12,631 nt of DNA from assembly GCA_007123695.1 (NCBI GenBank), contig SLGN01000122.1:1-12631 (forward strand), given 5' to 3'. The stretch's first letter is position 1, and the number at the start of each line of letters is the position of its first letter. The notes under the pieces are model-generated. The model did not search any database. It was not told where the DNA came from and saw nothing but the letters and a program-made list of their open reading frames with translations. Shown in pieces: positions 1 through 6,361 of this stretch. Source of the stretch: Verrucomicrobiales bacterium. Its GTDB lineage: Bacteria; Verrucomicrobiota; Verrucomicrobiia; Verrucomicrobiales; DEV007. The translations under genes and the position numbers were made by a program.

Positions 1-1
1 C

Positions 2-817
2 TATGACGAGGTAGTGGTGGAACAAGTAGCGAGGGAGCTGGCGGAGGCGCAGCGCTCGGGAAATCTGGGCTGGGAGCGGCGGATTCTGGAGCGCTACGAG
101 CGCAGGCGCTTCGATTTGTCGGTGTTTTTGAAGGAGCTGAAGCAGCGGGTCTCGGTCTTCTACAACCGACGCAACGACCGGGTCGGAACTCTGTGGGAGG
201 CTCGGTTCAAAAGCGTGCTGCTGGAGGGCGGGGAGACCACACTACGGACGGTGGCGGCGTATATCGACCTGAATCCCGTGCGTGCGGGGCTGGTGACCAA
301 GCCGGAGGACTACCGCTGGAGCGGCTACGGGGAAGCCTGCGGCGCGGGCAAGGGGGCGGAGAAGGCGCGAGCGGGCCTGATCTCGATCACGAGGGAGGGT
401 CTGGAGCATCCCGGCGCCGAGGGCAGTGGCAACGCCGTGCGCCTGCCGGACTGGGCCGAGGTGCAGGCCCGCTACCGGCTGCTGCTCTACTCGGACGGTC
501 GCGAGCAAGAGCCCGAAGAGATCACGGGGGAAGGTGGGCGTGCGGGAATTGCGGTGGAGGAGTGCGACCGGGTGACGGAGGCGGGCGGGGCGATGCCGCT
601 GGCGCAAGCCCTGCGGCAGAAGGTCCGCTACTTCAGCGACGGCGCGGTGATCGGGTCGGCGGGGTTCGTGGACGGGGTGTTCGCGCGGCTCAAGGCCGAA
701 GGGCGCACAGGTCCGAAGCGCACGAGCGGTGCTCGGCGGATGCGGGGGGCGGACTTCGGAGATCTCCGTTCGCTGCGGGATCTGCGCGCGCAAGCGACGG
801 AGGAAGGTACCGGCTGA
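2..817 (+). CDS. Y1 (IS200/REP-associated type) transposase, 3' part; 5' end outside window
   Basis: The reading frame is open to the left edge, so the true start lies upstream and the GTG at 14 is probably internal. The visible part carries the second half of the Y1 single-stranded DNA transposase fold: a helix ending FYNRRNDR (residues 48-55 counted from the GTG at 14), then GTLWEARFKS (58-67), then AAYIDLNPVRAGLV (81-94) and EDYRWSGY (98-105). These blocks are typical of REP-associated tyrosine transposases. The catalytic Tyr is probably in the FYNRR helix; this is inferred by analogy. The metal-binding HUH motif should lie upstream and cannot be checked. After the Y1 blocks comes a further stretch of roughly 160 residues, ending in a basic patch (GPKRTSGARRMRGADFGDLRSL) often seen in verrucomicrobial relatives, as far as I recall. 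No REP-like palindrome is evident in the 40 bp after the stop. The protein probably mobilises or maintains short palindromic repeats or its own element. Confidence 0.8.
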   Translation, partial: YDEVVVEQVARELAEAQRSGNLGWERRILERYERRRFDLSVFLKELKQRVSVFYNRRNDRVGTLWEARFKSVLLEGGETTLRTVAAYIDLNPVRAGLVTKPEDYRWSGYGEACGAGKGAEKARAGLISITREGLEHPGAEGSGNAVRLPDWAEVQARYRLLLYSDGREQEPEEITGEGGRAGIAVEECDRVTEAGGAMPLAQALRQKVRYFSDGAVIGSAGFVDGVFARLKAEGRTGPKRTSGARRMRGADFGDLRSLRDLRAQATEEGTG

Positions 818-857
818 ACTTCGGGCCGGATCGGCGCGACGAGGCGTAACTTGTTCC

Positions 858-1907
858 GTGCAAAGCAAGCGAATCGCCATCGTCGGGGCGGGCCTCTCGG
901 GTCTCGCCGCCGCCCATGCCCTAGGGGAAGCGGGGTTTGAAGTCTCGGTCTTCGAGAAGAGTCGCGGCCTTTCGGGACGGGCCGCTTCGCGCACGCGCGA
1001 GGGATGCCGCTACGACATCGGCGCGAACTACATGAAGGTGGAGAGCAACGAGGTGGCACGACTGCTCTTCCAAACTTTGCCGACGGAGGGCCTTTGCCGC
1101 ATTCCGGGGGCGGTGCTGGCCTTCGACCGCGACGGCGTGGTCCTGCCGGAGACGGGCGGCGGACGTTCCCCGTCGCGCTGGACCTATCGGGAAGGCATCA
1201 GCACGCTGGGAAAATTGCTTGCGTCGACGGGTCGCTTTTCGGTTTTGAACGGGTCGAGGGTCTCCCGGCTGGAGCGTTCCCGGGGAACCTGGCAGGTGGA
1301 GACCGAGGACGGGGGCGGGGGCGAAGGCTTCGCGGCATTGCTCTTGACTCCACCGGCTCCGCAGACGGCCGAGCTGCTGGAGGCGAGCGATCTGCCGGAG
1401 CCTCCGCGTTCGGCTTTGATCGAGGAGCTCGGCGGGGTTCGCTATGCGTCGCAGTTCTCGGTGGCGCTGAATTTCGAAGGCCGCTTGGCCCTGCCCGGCG
1501 ACGCCTATGCGCTGGTGAATGCGGACCGCGGCCACGACGCGGCGTGGGTCTCGCACGAGAACCGGAAGCCCGGGCGCATTCCGGAGGGGGAGTCGCTTTT
1601 CGTCGTGCAGCTCTCGCCCGCATGGACGCGTCGGCACTACGAGGTGGCTGCGGCGGGGGTGGCGGACCGGGCGGCGGCGGTGGTGGCGGAGCTGCTCGGG
1701 CGCGGGCTGCCCCCGCCCCGGTGGAGCGACGTGCAGCGGTGGCGCTACGCCCTGCCGCTGGAGGCGGCGGAGACGCGGGCGATGAAGCGTGCGGCGGACT
1801 GCGGCCTCTATTTCGCAGGCGACTGCCTCGTGGGGAGCGGCCGCATCGGAGGGGCCATCGAAACCGGCCTGGCGGCGGCGGTGGCGATGGGCGCGGAGCT
1901 GGCCTGA
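858..1907 (+). CDS. FAD-dependent oxidoreductase, renalase/COG3380-like
   Basis: Predicted soluble flavoprotein of 349 residues. The N-terminus is a Rossmann FAD-binding motif, KRIAIVGAGLSGLAAAHAL, with glycines 10, 12 and 15 and the ribose-binding acidic residue in VFEKS (E33). It is followed by GLSGRAASR (37-45) and YDIGANY (52-58), as in amine-oxidase/renalase-type proteins. The C-terminal FAD motif is LYFAGDCLVGSGRIGGAIETG (about 317-337). Length and motif order fit the NAD/FAD-dependent oxidoreductase family related to renalase; the substrate cannot be read from sequence. I chose the GTG at 858 because it lies just before the Rossmann strand. The frame is open further upstream to an ATG at 729, but that stretch overlaps the transposase and is Arg/Gly-rich. 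Only a weak GAGG (841-844) precedes the GTG. The gene lies 40 bp after the transposase and converges on the ABC exporter gene with a 25-bp gap. The family assignment is good and the function is open. Confidence 0.82.
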   Translation: MQSKRIAIVGAGLSGLAAAHALGEAGFEVSVFEKSRGLSGRAASRTREGCRYDIGANYMKVESNEVARLLFQTLPTEGLCRIPGAVLAFDRDGVVLPETGGGRSPSRWTYREGISTLGKLLASTGRFSVLNGSRVSRLERSRGTWQVETEDGGGGEGFAALLLTPPAPQTAELLEASDLPEPPRSALIEELGGVRYASQFSVALNFEGRLALPGDAYALVNADRGHDAAWVSHENRKPGRIPEGESLFVVQLSPAWTRRHYEVAAAGVADRAAAVVAELLGRGLPPPRWSDVQRWRYALPLEAAETRAMKRAADCGLYFAGDCLVGSGRIGGAIETGLAAAVAMGAELA

Positions 1908-1932
1908 GCCGGGCGGAGAGCTCCGGGATCCT

Positions 1933-3828
1933 TCAGCCCTCGGCGAACTGGAGCCGGTGGAGGCGGCGGTATTCGTCGCAACGGGAGAGGAGCACCTCGT
2001 GCGGGGCCATGTCGAGGACGCGGCCCTGCGACATCACCACGATTTCGTCGGAGTCGAGCACGGTGGAGAGACGGTGCGCGATGGCCACGACCGTCTTGCC
2101 GCGGGAAAGCTCGGCGATCGCTTCCTGGATGGCGCGCTCGGACTCGGAGTCGAGGGCCGAGGTGGCCTCGTCGAGGAAGAGGATGGGGGCGTCGCGCAGG
2201 ATGGCGCGGGCGATGGAGAGTCGCTGCTGCTGGCCGCCCGAGAGGGTGCAGCCCTTGTCGCCGAGCACGGTCTCGTAGCCCCGGGGCTGGGCGAGGATGA
2301 AGTCGTGGGCGTGGGCGAGCCGGGCGGCGCGCTCGATCTCGGCGTCGCTGGCGTCGAGGCGCCCGTAGCGGAGGTTGTTCCGGATGGTGTCGTGGAAGAG
2401 GAAAGTTTCCTGGCTGACGAAGCCGATCTGGTCGCGCAGGGACGTCTGGGTGCAGTCGCGGATGTCGCGGCCGTCGACGAGGATGGCGCCGCCGTCGACG
2501 TCGTAGAACCGCAGCACGAGGGAAAGCAGGGTCGACTTGCCCGATCCGCTCTGGCCGACGAGCGCGTATCTCCGCCCCGGCTCGAACCGCAGGGAGACGC
2601 CGTCGAGCGCCGCGACCTCCTCGCCATAGGAGAAGCGCACGTCGCGCAGCTCGATTTCGCCGCGGCAGCCGGAGATCGCGACGGCGCCGGGACGGTCCTC
2701 GACGTCGGCGCGGGCGTCGATGTAGCCGAAGACCTTCGCCGCGGCGACGTAGCATTTCTGCATCTGCACCTGCATGCGGCTGAGCATCTTGGCGTGGGGG
2801 TAGATGCTGACGAGGCCGAGGTTGATGGTGACGAAGGTCTCGGGCCGGATCTGGGCCCACCACGCGTAGACCATACCGAGGGCGATGCCGAGTGAGCCGA
2901 CGATCTCGACCATGGGGGTGGAGATCTCCATCGCCTTGCGCCAGCGCATGATGAACTTGTTGATGCGGTGGCTGCCCTCGTTGAAGCGGTCGATCTGGTA
3001 GTCTTCGCGGCCGTGCGCCTTGACGAGGCGGATGCCGGAAAAGCTTTCGTGCAGGGTGACCATCAGCCCGGCGGCCTCCTGTTCCTCGCGCCCACCGGCC
3101 TTGCGGACCTTGCGGCTGATGAGGGCGACGGGCACGATGCAGAGGGGGAAGACGAAGAGCGCTCCGAAGGTGTAGAGCGGATCCATGATGGTGACCATGC
3201 AGACGATCGAGAGGATCGCGGCGGGGTGCTGGATGAGGCCGCTGAGAAGCTGGCTGCCGGCCTCGGCGGTGGTGCGGGTCTGGTTGGCCACGGTCTGGAT
3301 CAGCTCGCCCTGCTTGGCGGCGTTGTAGAAGGCGAGGGACTGGCGCATGAGGCCGCCGAAGGTCTCGGCGCGGAGCCGGTGCAGCACCTTGAGGTTGATC
3401 CAGAGCATGCAGTATTGGTGCAGGAAGTAGAAGACTCCGCGCACGAGAAGGAGGAGCGGGATGCAGAGGCAGACGACGAGGACGAAGATCCATTCCTTTT
3501 CCGGCGGCAGCTGCGGGGCGGGCAGCTCGAAGGAGGCAAGTCCGGGCAGATGGAGGTCCTCGAAGGGGCGGTAGACGGATTTGATTTCCTCCCCCTGCGA
3601 GGCGGGCAGCACGATGGTGAAGATCGACTTGAGGATGAGCAGGAGCACGCCGTTGAAGACTCCCGCGAGGACTCCGAAGAAAATCCCCCAGAGGAGGCGC
3701 CCCTTCATCGGCGCGACGTAGCCGAAGAGGCGCCGAAAGACGGCGCGGCGGTCCTCGGCGATCGTGTCGGAGGAGGCGGTGGCGAAGTCGATGGCCCGCG
3801 TCGGCGGGGCAGGGTCGGTGTTCGGCAT
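1933..3828 (-). CDS. MsbA-type ABC exporter, fused permease and ATPase
   Basis: A 631-residue half-transporter that should work as a homodimer in the inner membrane. Hydrophobic segments lie near residues 44-72, 112-138, 197-237 (two helices), 303-325 and 333-345, matching a six-helix type I ABC exporter domain. A long loop of about 40 residues separates helices 1 and 2. The nucleotide-binding domain has an aromatic A-loop Tyr (401), Walker A GQSGSGKST (425-433), Q-loop Gln (473), signature LSGGQQQR (529-536), Walker B ILFLDE (549-554), D-loop SALD (557-560) and H-loop His (585), so it looks fully active. Substrates of close relatives include lipid A and lipid-linked or drug-like molecules; here the substrate is unknown. 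I chose the ATG at 3828. The frame is open for 59 more codons to 4005, but those are Pro/Arg/Gly-rich and unlike an exporter N-terminus. No clear Shine-Dalgarno precedes this ATG. The gene is divergent from the NusG-like gene. Confidence 0.9.
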   Translation of the reverse strand: MPNTDPAPPTRAIDFATASSDTIAEDRRAVFRRLFGYVAPMKGRLLWGIFFGVLAGVFNGVLLLILKSIFTIVLPASQGEEIKSVYRPFEDLHLPGLASFELPAPQLPPEKEWIFVLVVCLCIPLLLLVRGVFYFLHQYCMLWINLKVLHRLRAETFGGLMRQSLAFYNAAKQGELIQTVANQTRTTAEAGSQLLSGLIQHPAAILSIVCMVTIMDPLYTFGALFVFPLCIVPVALISRKVRKAGGREEQEAAGLMVTLHESFSGIRLVKAHGREDYQIDRFNEGSHRINKFIMRWRKAMEISTPMVEIVGSLGIALGMVYAWWAQIRPETFVTINLGLVSIYPHAKMLSRMQVQMQKCYVAAAKVFGYIDARADVEDRPGAVAISGCRGEIELRDVRFSYGEEVAALDGVSLRFEPGRRYALVGQSGSGKSTLLSLVLRFYDVDGGAILVDGRDIRDCTQTSLRDQIGFVSQETFLFHDTIRNNLRYGRLDASDAEIERAARLAHAHDFILAQPRGYETVLGDKGCTLSGGQQQRLSIARAILRDAPILFLDEATSALDSESERAIQEAIAELSRGKTVVAIAHRLSTVLDSDEIVVMSQGRVLDMAPHEVLLSRCDEYRRLHRLQFAEG

Positions 3829-4106
3829 GGGGTTGGAAATCCGTCGGGGCGGGCGGAGCGAGATTGGTAACGGCGAACCGGCCCGAGCGCAAGGGCCGGA
3901 GGAGGATCCGCCGCATGGCGCTCCTTTGCCGGGAAAGGCGGCGGAGATGAGGACCGAACAGGGCCGCGTCACCCGGGCAACCATCTTCCCGGCCGGGCGG
4001 GGCAACCCAACCCCTCCCCCCCTCGCCGACCCGACTCTGTCGCCCCGGCGGCGGATCGGGCGTTGTCGCGGGGACGGACCTCGCGTAGGTTGCGTTTTTG
4101 CCAGAA
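3829..4106. other. 278-bp divergent intergenic region (ABC exporter / NusG-like gene)
   Basis: This gap must hold the promoters of both flanking genes. It is GC-rich, with C-runs near 4011-4021 and a short GC dyad around 3989-3999 (CCCGGCCGGG core). On the minus strand a good AAAGGAG (3921-3927) precedes an ATG at 3914-3916, but that ATG is out of frame with the exporter gene and I do not call it a gene. One sigma70-like promoter candidate for the NusG-like gene is listed separately. I see no tRNA, repeat array or convincing small gene. Confidence 0.5.
4063..4091 (+). promoter_or_regulatory. Candidate sigma70-type promoter of the NusG-like gene
   Basis: A TTGTCG hexamer (4063-4068; 4 of 6 match to TTGACA) is followed after exactly 17 bp by TAGGTT (4086-4091; 3 of 6 match to TATAAT). 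Transcription would start near 4098, about 9 nt before the ATG at 4107, giving a very short or nearly leaderless mRNA. This agrees with the lack of a Shine-Dalgarno before that ATG. The match is modest, so this is an inference. Confidence 0.3.
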
Positions 4107-4658
4107 ATGTCTCCTGATCGCGATTCCGAATCCGGCTGGTTCTGCGTGCGCTCCCGACCGAAGGGCGAGCACATCGCCGCGCGCAATCTGCGCCAGTTCG
4201 CCAACCTCGACGAGGTCTTCTGCCCTCGCATCCGCTACGAGAAGGCGACGCGGCGGGGCCGGGTCTGGTTCGTCGAGGCTCTGTTCCCCGGCTACTTCTT
4301 CGCCCGCTTCGACCTCGCCCGCGACCTGCGCGCGGTGCAGGCGACGCACGGGGTCACCGGGGTGCTGCATTTCGCCGATTTCTATCCGGAGATCCATGCC
4401 TCCTACATCGAGGAGCTGCGCGGGGAGTTTCCGGAGGCCGACGACGCCATCCGCGTGATCCGGCCGGAGATCTCGCCCGGCGACGAGATCGTCGTCACCG
4501 ACGGGGCGATGCGGGGGCTGAAGACGATCGTGACCCGCCTCGTTGGAGGCGGCAACCGCGTCGCGGTGCTGCTGGAATGGCTTGGGCAGGAACGCGAGGC
4601 CGAGGTCTCGCTGCGCTCGGTGATGCGCCCGGGCGACATCCGCCAGGAAATCCGCTGA
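4107..4658 (+). CDS. Specialised NusG paralogue (RfaH/UpxY-like transcription antiterminator)
   Basis: Predicted 183-residue transcription elongation factor that binds RNA polymerase and promotes readthrough in selected operons. The N-terminal NGN domain spans about residues 11-108. It starts with WFCVRSRPKGEHIAARNL, has the family hallmark RVWFVEALFPGYFFARFD (52-69), and continues with the ATHGVTGVLHFAD block (79-91). The C-terminal KOW domain (about 122-173) starts SPGDEIVVTDGAMRGLKTIV. The EALFPGYFF block and the total length fit RfaH-like paralogues better than housekeeping NusG, which usually sits beside secE and rplK; neither is present here. I chose the ATG at 4107 over an in-frame TTG at 4098 because it sits closer to the NGN start. 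The gene stands alone: the next gene downstream is convergent, 55 bp away. RfaH-like factors usually serve polysaccharide or other long operons. The target here may be elsewhere in the genome, and a link to the divergent exporter is only a guess. Confidence 0.87.
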   Translation: MSPDRDSESGWFCVRSRPKGEHIAARNLRQFANLDEVFCPRIRYEKATRRGRVWFVEALFPGYFFARFDLARDLRAVQATHGVTGVLHFADFYPEIHASYIEELRGEFPEADDAIRVIRPEISPGDEIVVTDGAMRGLKTIVTRLVGGGNRVAVLLEWLGQEREAEVSLRSVMRPGDIRQEIR

Positions 4659-4713
4659 GCCAAACGCGGCCGCCCGCCGCCCGCAAGCCGCCGCTGCGAG
4701 GGGGCCTCCGTGC

Positions 4714-5403
4714 TCAGGCGGGGTAGTCCCGACGGCCGAAGACCGAGGTGCCGACCCGCACGAGGGTGGCGCCTTCGGCGACGGCCACGGGGTAGTCATG
4801 GCTCATGCCCATGGAGAGCTCTGGCAGAGGCAGGCCATGCGCCTGCTGCAAGCGGTCGCGCAGCCGGCGCAAGGCCGCGAAATGGGGCCGGACGGCTTCG
4901 GGATCGTCCTCGTAGGGGGGCACGGTCATGAGTCCGCACGGCTCGAGGCGGGGCATCGCGGCGATCTCGTCGAAGCACTCCTCGAGCGCGGCCGGGGAAA
5001 ATCCATACTTGGCATCGTCGCCGGCGACGTTCACCTGCACGAGCAAGCGGGCACGCATCCCTAGCTCGCCGGCGATGCGGTCGATCTGCCGGGCCAGCTC
5101 GAGGGAGTCGAGGCTGTGGAGGAGAGCGCAGACGGGCAGCACCTTGCGGACCTTGTTCCCCTGGAGGTGGCCGATGAGGTGCCACTCGAGCCCCTCGGGC
5201 GATTCGGGAATCTTGCCGAGCAGCTCCTGGACGCGGTTTTCGCCAAAGACGGTCTGCCCTGCGGCAGCGGCCTCGGCGACGTCGGCGGCGGGCCAGGTCT
5301 TGGAGACGGCGACGAGGCGGACCGTGTCGGGATCGCGGCCGCTGTCGCGGGCGGCGGCGGAGATGGCGGCACGCACGCGGGCGAGATTGTCGGCGATGCT
5401 CAT
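4714..5403 (-). CDS. yggS: YggS/PROSC-type pyridoxal phosphate-binding protein
   Basis: A 229-residue cytoplasmic protein of the PLP homeostasis family, with the alanine-racemase-like TIM barrel fold but no known catalytic activity. Diagnostic blocks in order: VAVSKTWPA with the PLP Schiff-base Lys35; VFGENRVQE (52-60); WHLIGHLQGNK (74-84); LVQVNVAGDDAKYGF (121-135); GLMTVPP (157-163); LSMGMSHDY (196-204); and the phosphate-binding VRVGTSVFG (215-223). Length and motif order match the family in full. The start is the ATG at 5401-5403, which overlaps the stop codon of the upstream acetyltransferase as ATGA. The two genes are therefore co-transcribed and probably translationally coupled. Upstream extension of the frame gives only Arg/Pro-rich shadow sequence inside the acetyltransferase gene. 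The gene ends 55 bp from the convergent NusG-like gene, with no clear terminator between them. Confidence 0.93.
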   Translation of the reverse strand: MSIADNLARVRAAISAAARDSGRDPDTVRLVAVSKTWPAADVAEAAAAGQTVFGENRVQELLGKIPESPEGLEWHLIGHLQGNKVRKVLPVCALLHSLDSLELARQIDRIAGELGMRARLLVQVNVAGDDAKYGFSPAALEECFDEIAAMPRLEPCGLMTVPPYEDDPEAVRPHFAALRRLRDRLQQAHGLPLPELSMGMSHDYPVAVAEGATLVRVGTSVFGRRDYPA

Positions 5404-5918
5404 GCTTGGTCGAGTTGGTCGAGTTGGCCGAGGCCGCGACGGTCCATCCTGACAATGCGCCATTCCGGCAGGACCTGCGCGCCCATGCGGCGGTAGAGGG
5501 CGATGGCGTTTTCGTTCCAGTCGAGCACGGTCCACTCGTAGCGACCGGCGCCGCGCTCTTTGGCGATGGCCCCGACCGCCTTGAGCAGGGCCTGCCCGCA
5601 ACCCTTGCGGCGGTGGGGCGGGCGCACGTAGATGTCTTCGAGCCAGACGCCGGCGCGTCCGAGAAAGGTGGAGAAGCTGGAGAAAAACACGGCGTAGCCG
5701 ACCAGCCCGGATCCGCCGGGGCCGACGGCCTCGGCCACGAGCGCCTCCGCCGCGGGCCTTTCGCCGAAGAAGGAGGCGGCGAGGTCTTCCTCGGTCGCGG
5801 TGACTTGGTCGAGCAGGTGCTCGAATTCGGCCAGCTCGCGGATCATGGCGAGGAGCTCGCCGAGGTCTCCGCGGGCGGCGGGCCGGACGAGGAAGGAATC
5901 GCTCGGAAAATCGCTCAT
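5400..5918 (-). CDS. GNAT acetyltransferase, spermidine/spermine N-acetyltransferase (SSAT) type
   Basis: A 172-residue GNAT enzyme that should transfer acetyl from acetyl-CoA to a primary amine. The whole chain follows the SSAT/thialysine acetyltransferase pattern: VRPAARGDL (11-19), IRELAEFEHLLDQVTATEEDL (26-46), FGERPAAEALVAE (51-63), the LEDIYV strand (93-98), the acetyl-CoA pyrophosphate loop RRKGCGQALL (103-112), and VLDWNENAIALYRRMGA (131-147) with the likely general-acid Tyr142. It resembles the animal diamine acetyltransferase closely, so a polyamine or a small amine such as thialysine is the likely substrate; this is inferred. I chose the ATG at 5916-5918. A GTG at 5948 would add a Lys-rich decapeptide and cannot be excluded. 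The last residues, GLGQLDQLDQA, come from a 9-bp tandem repeat and lie beyond the usual family C-terminus. It is the first gene of a two-gene unit with yggS. Confidence 0.88.
   Translation of the reverse strand: MSDFPSDSFLVRPAARGDLGELLAMIRELAEFEHLLDQVTATEEDLAASFFGERPAAEALVAEAVGPGGSGLVGYAVFFSSFSTFLGRAGVWLEDIYVRPPHRRKGCGQALLKAVGAIAKERGAGRYEWTVLDWNENAIALYRRMGAQVLPEWRIVRMDRRGLGQLDQLDQA
5406..5432. repeat. 9-bp tandem repeat (TTGGTCGAG), three copies, at the 3' end of the acetyltransferase gene
   Basis: Two perfect copies of TTGGTCGAG (5406-5414, 5415-5423) are followed by a third with one change, TTGGCCGAG (5424-5432). Read on the coding (minus) strand they encode LGQ-LDQ-LDQ just before the stop. 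The period is a multiple of three, so copy changes would lengthen the protein tail without a frameshift. The array stops 3 bp from the yggS start codon. Confidence 0.85.
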
Positions 5919-6361
5919 TTTTTCGTTCTTCTTTTTCGGTGTTGGCACGGCGACTGCTTTATTGTCTTTCGTCAGACGGTCCTAGACCGGATGACTAAGG
6001 GTTGAAACCAAAAACGGCAACCCGGTTGACCACAAGTCTTTTGCAGGTTTTACGGGGGTTTTTCCTGCGCTGGTCAGCCGGGTTGTTCGTTTTTTTTTTC
6101 GCAGACTCCCCCGACCGCACCGGCGTGCGCGACGGTCCCGAGGATCTCAAGGACCTCCGCCGATCCCTTAAAAATCGCGTCCGAATCCTCCAATGCCGCC
6201 AGTTGCGGACGAGGGGGGCCGGGGCGACGGGAACGGGTTCTTCCGAAAACCCAAGGCGGAGCGGACCTGCGGCGGGCCGGCGGCGATGGCAGAGCCTCCT
6301 CCCGCACGACGCAGTTCGCAATCCGCCGGGATCTCCCCCACCCCTCTCCAGGCCCCCGACC
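5919..6361. other. 443-bp divergent intergenic region with dyad and T-run
   Basis: This is the longest stretch without a gene. It separates the acetyltransferase/yggS operon (minus) from the sulfatase-GH2 gene (plus) and is clearly richer in A/T between about 5925 and 6100 than its flanks. It holds a small palindrome, CGGTC-CTA-GACCG (5977-5989), that could be an operator, and a large dyad with T-run at 6018-6099 (listed separately). From 6100 to 6361 I see no gene, RNA or repeat. The frame is open there in phase with the sulfatase, but the product has no protein-like character and the real signal peptide starts at 6362. No Shine-Dalgarno is visible before the ATG at 6362. Confidence 0.6.
6018..6099 (+). 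terminator. Intrinsic-terminator-like dyad followed by T10 (possible attenuator)
   Basis: The left arm 6018-6032 (CAACCCGGTTGACCA) pairs with the right arm 6071-6085 (TGGTCAGCCGGGTTG). This gives a 15-bp stem in which only one pair is a G-U wobble. Inside the 38-nt loop a second short stem forms between GCAGG (6043-6047) and CCTGC (6064-6068). After the right arm come TTCG and a run of ten T's (6090-6099). On the opposite strand the stem is followed by a shorter T5, so it may work both ways. It lies upstream of the sulfatase-GH2 gene and downstream of no plus-strand gene. A role in the leader of the sulfatase mRNA, or as the end of an unannotated small RNA, is more likely than ordinary gene-end termination. 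Confidence 0.5.

Noticed and set aside
729..857. Longer N-terminus for the FAD oxidoreductase from an ATG at 729.
   Set aside because: It overlaps the transposase gene by about 90 bases, is basic and Gly-rich, and adds 43 residues before a Rossmann motif that normally sits at the very N-terminus.
1914..1925. CGGA-GAGC-TCCG hairpin between the convergent oxidoreductase and ABC exporter genes as a terminator.
   Set aside because: The stem is only 4-5 bp with no T-run on either strand; too weak to call in such GC-rich DNA.
1808..4231. An open frame of 807 codons on the minus strand overlapping the ABC exporter gene, with an AAAGGAG (3921-3927) before an in-frame ATG at 3914-3916.
   Set aside because: The product is Arg/Pro/His-rich without any domain, while the overlapping frame encodes a complete ABC exporter with every ATPase motif. 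High GC keeps shadow frames open. The Shine-Dalgarno match is probably chance.
4659..4713. GC-rich convergent gap after the NusG-like gene as a bidirectional terminator.
   Set aside because: Only short imperfect dyads are present and there is no T-run.
5486..5500. GGCGGTAG, resembling the start of the E. coli ops element bound by RfaH (also near 3567).
   Set aside because: Both lie inside codons of minus-strand genes (CTACCGCC for Leu/Tyr-Arg), lack the rest of the element and are not in operon leaders; chance matches.
6002..6361. In-frame extension of the fusion gene upstream to a TTG at 6002, giving a hydrophobic-looking N-terminus.
   Set aside because: The hydrophobic run is just the translation of the T10 tract and the rest is Arg/Gly/Pro-rich. 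A normal signal peptide begins at the ATG at 6362, directly before the sulfatase domain.
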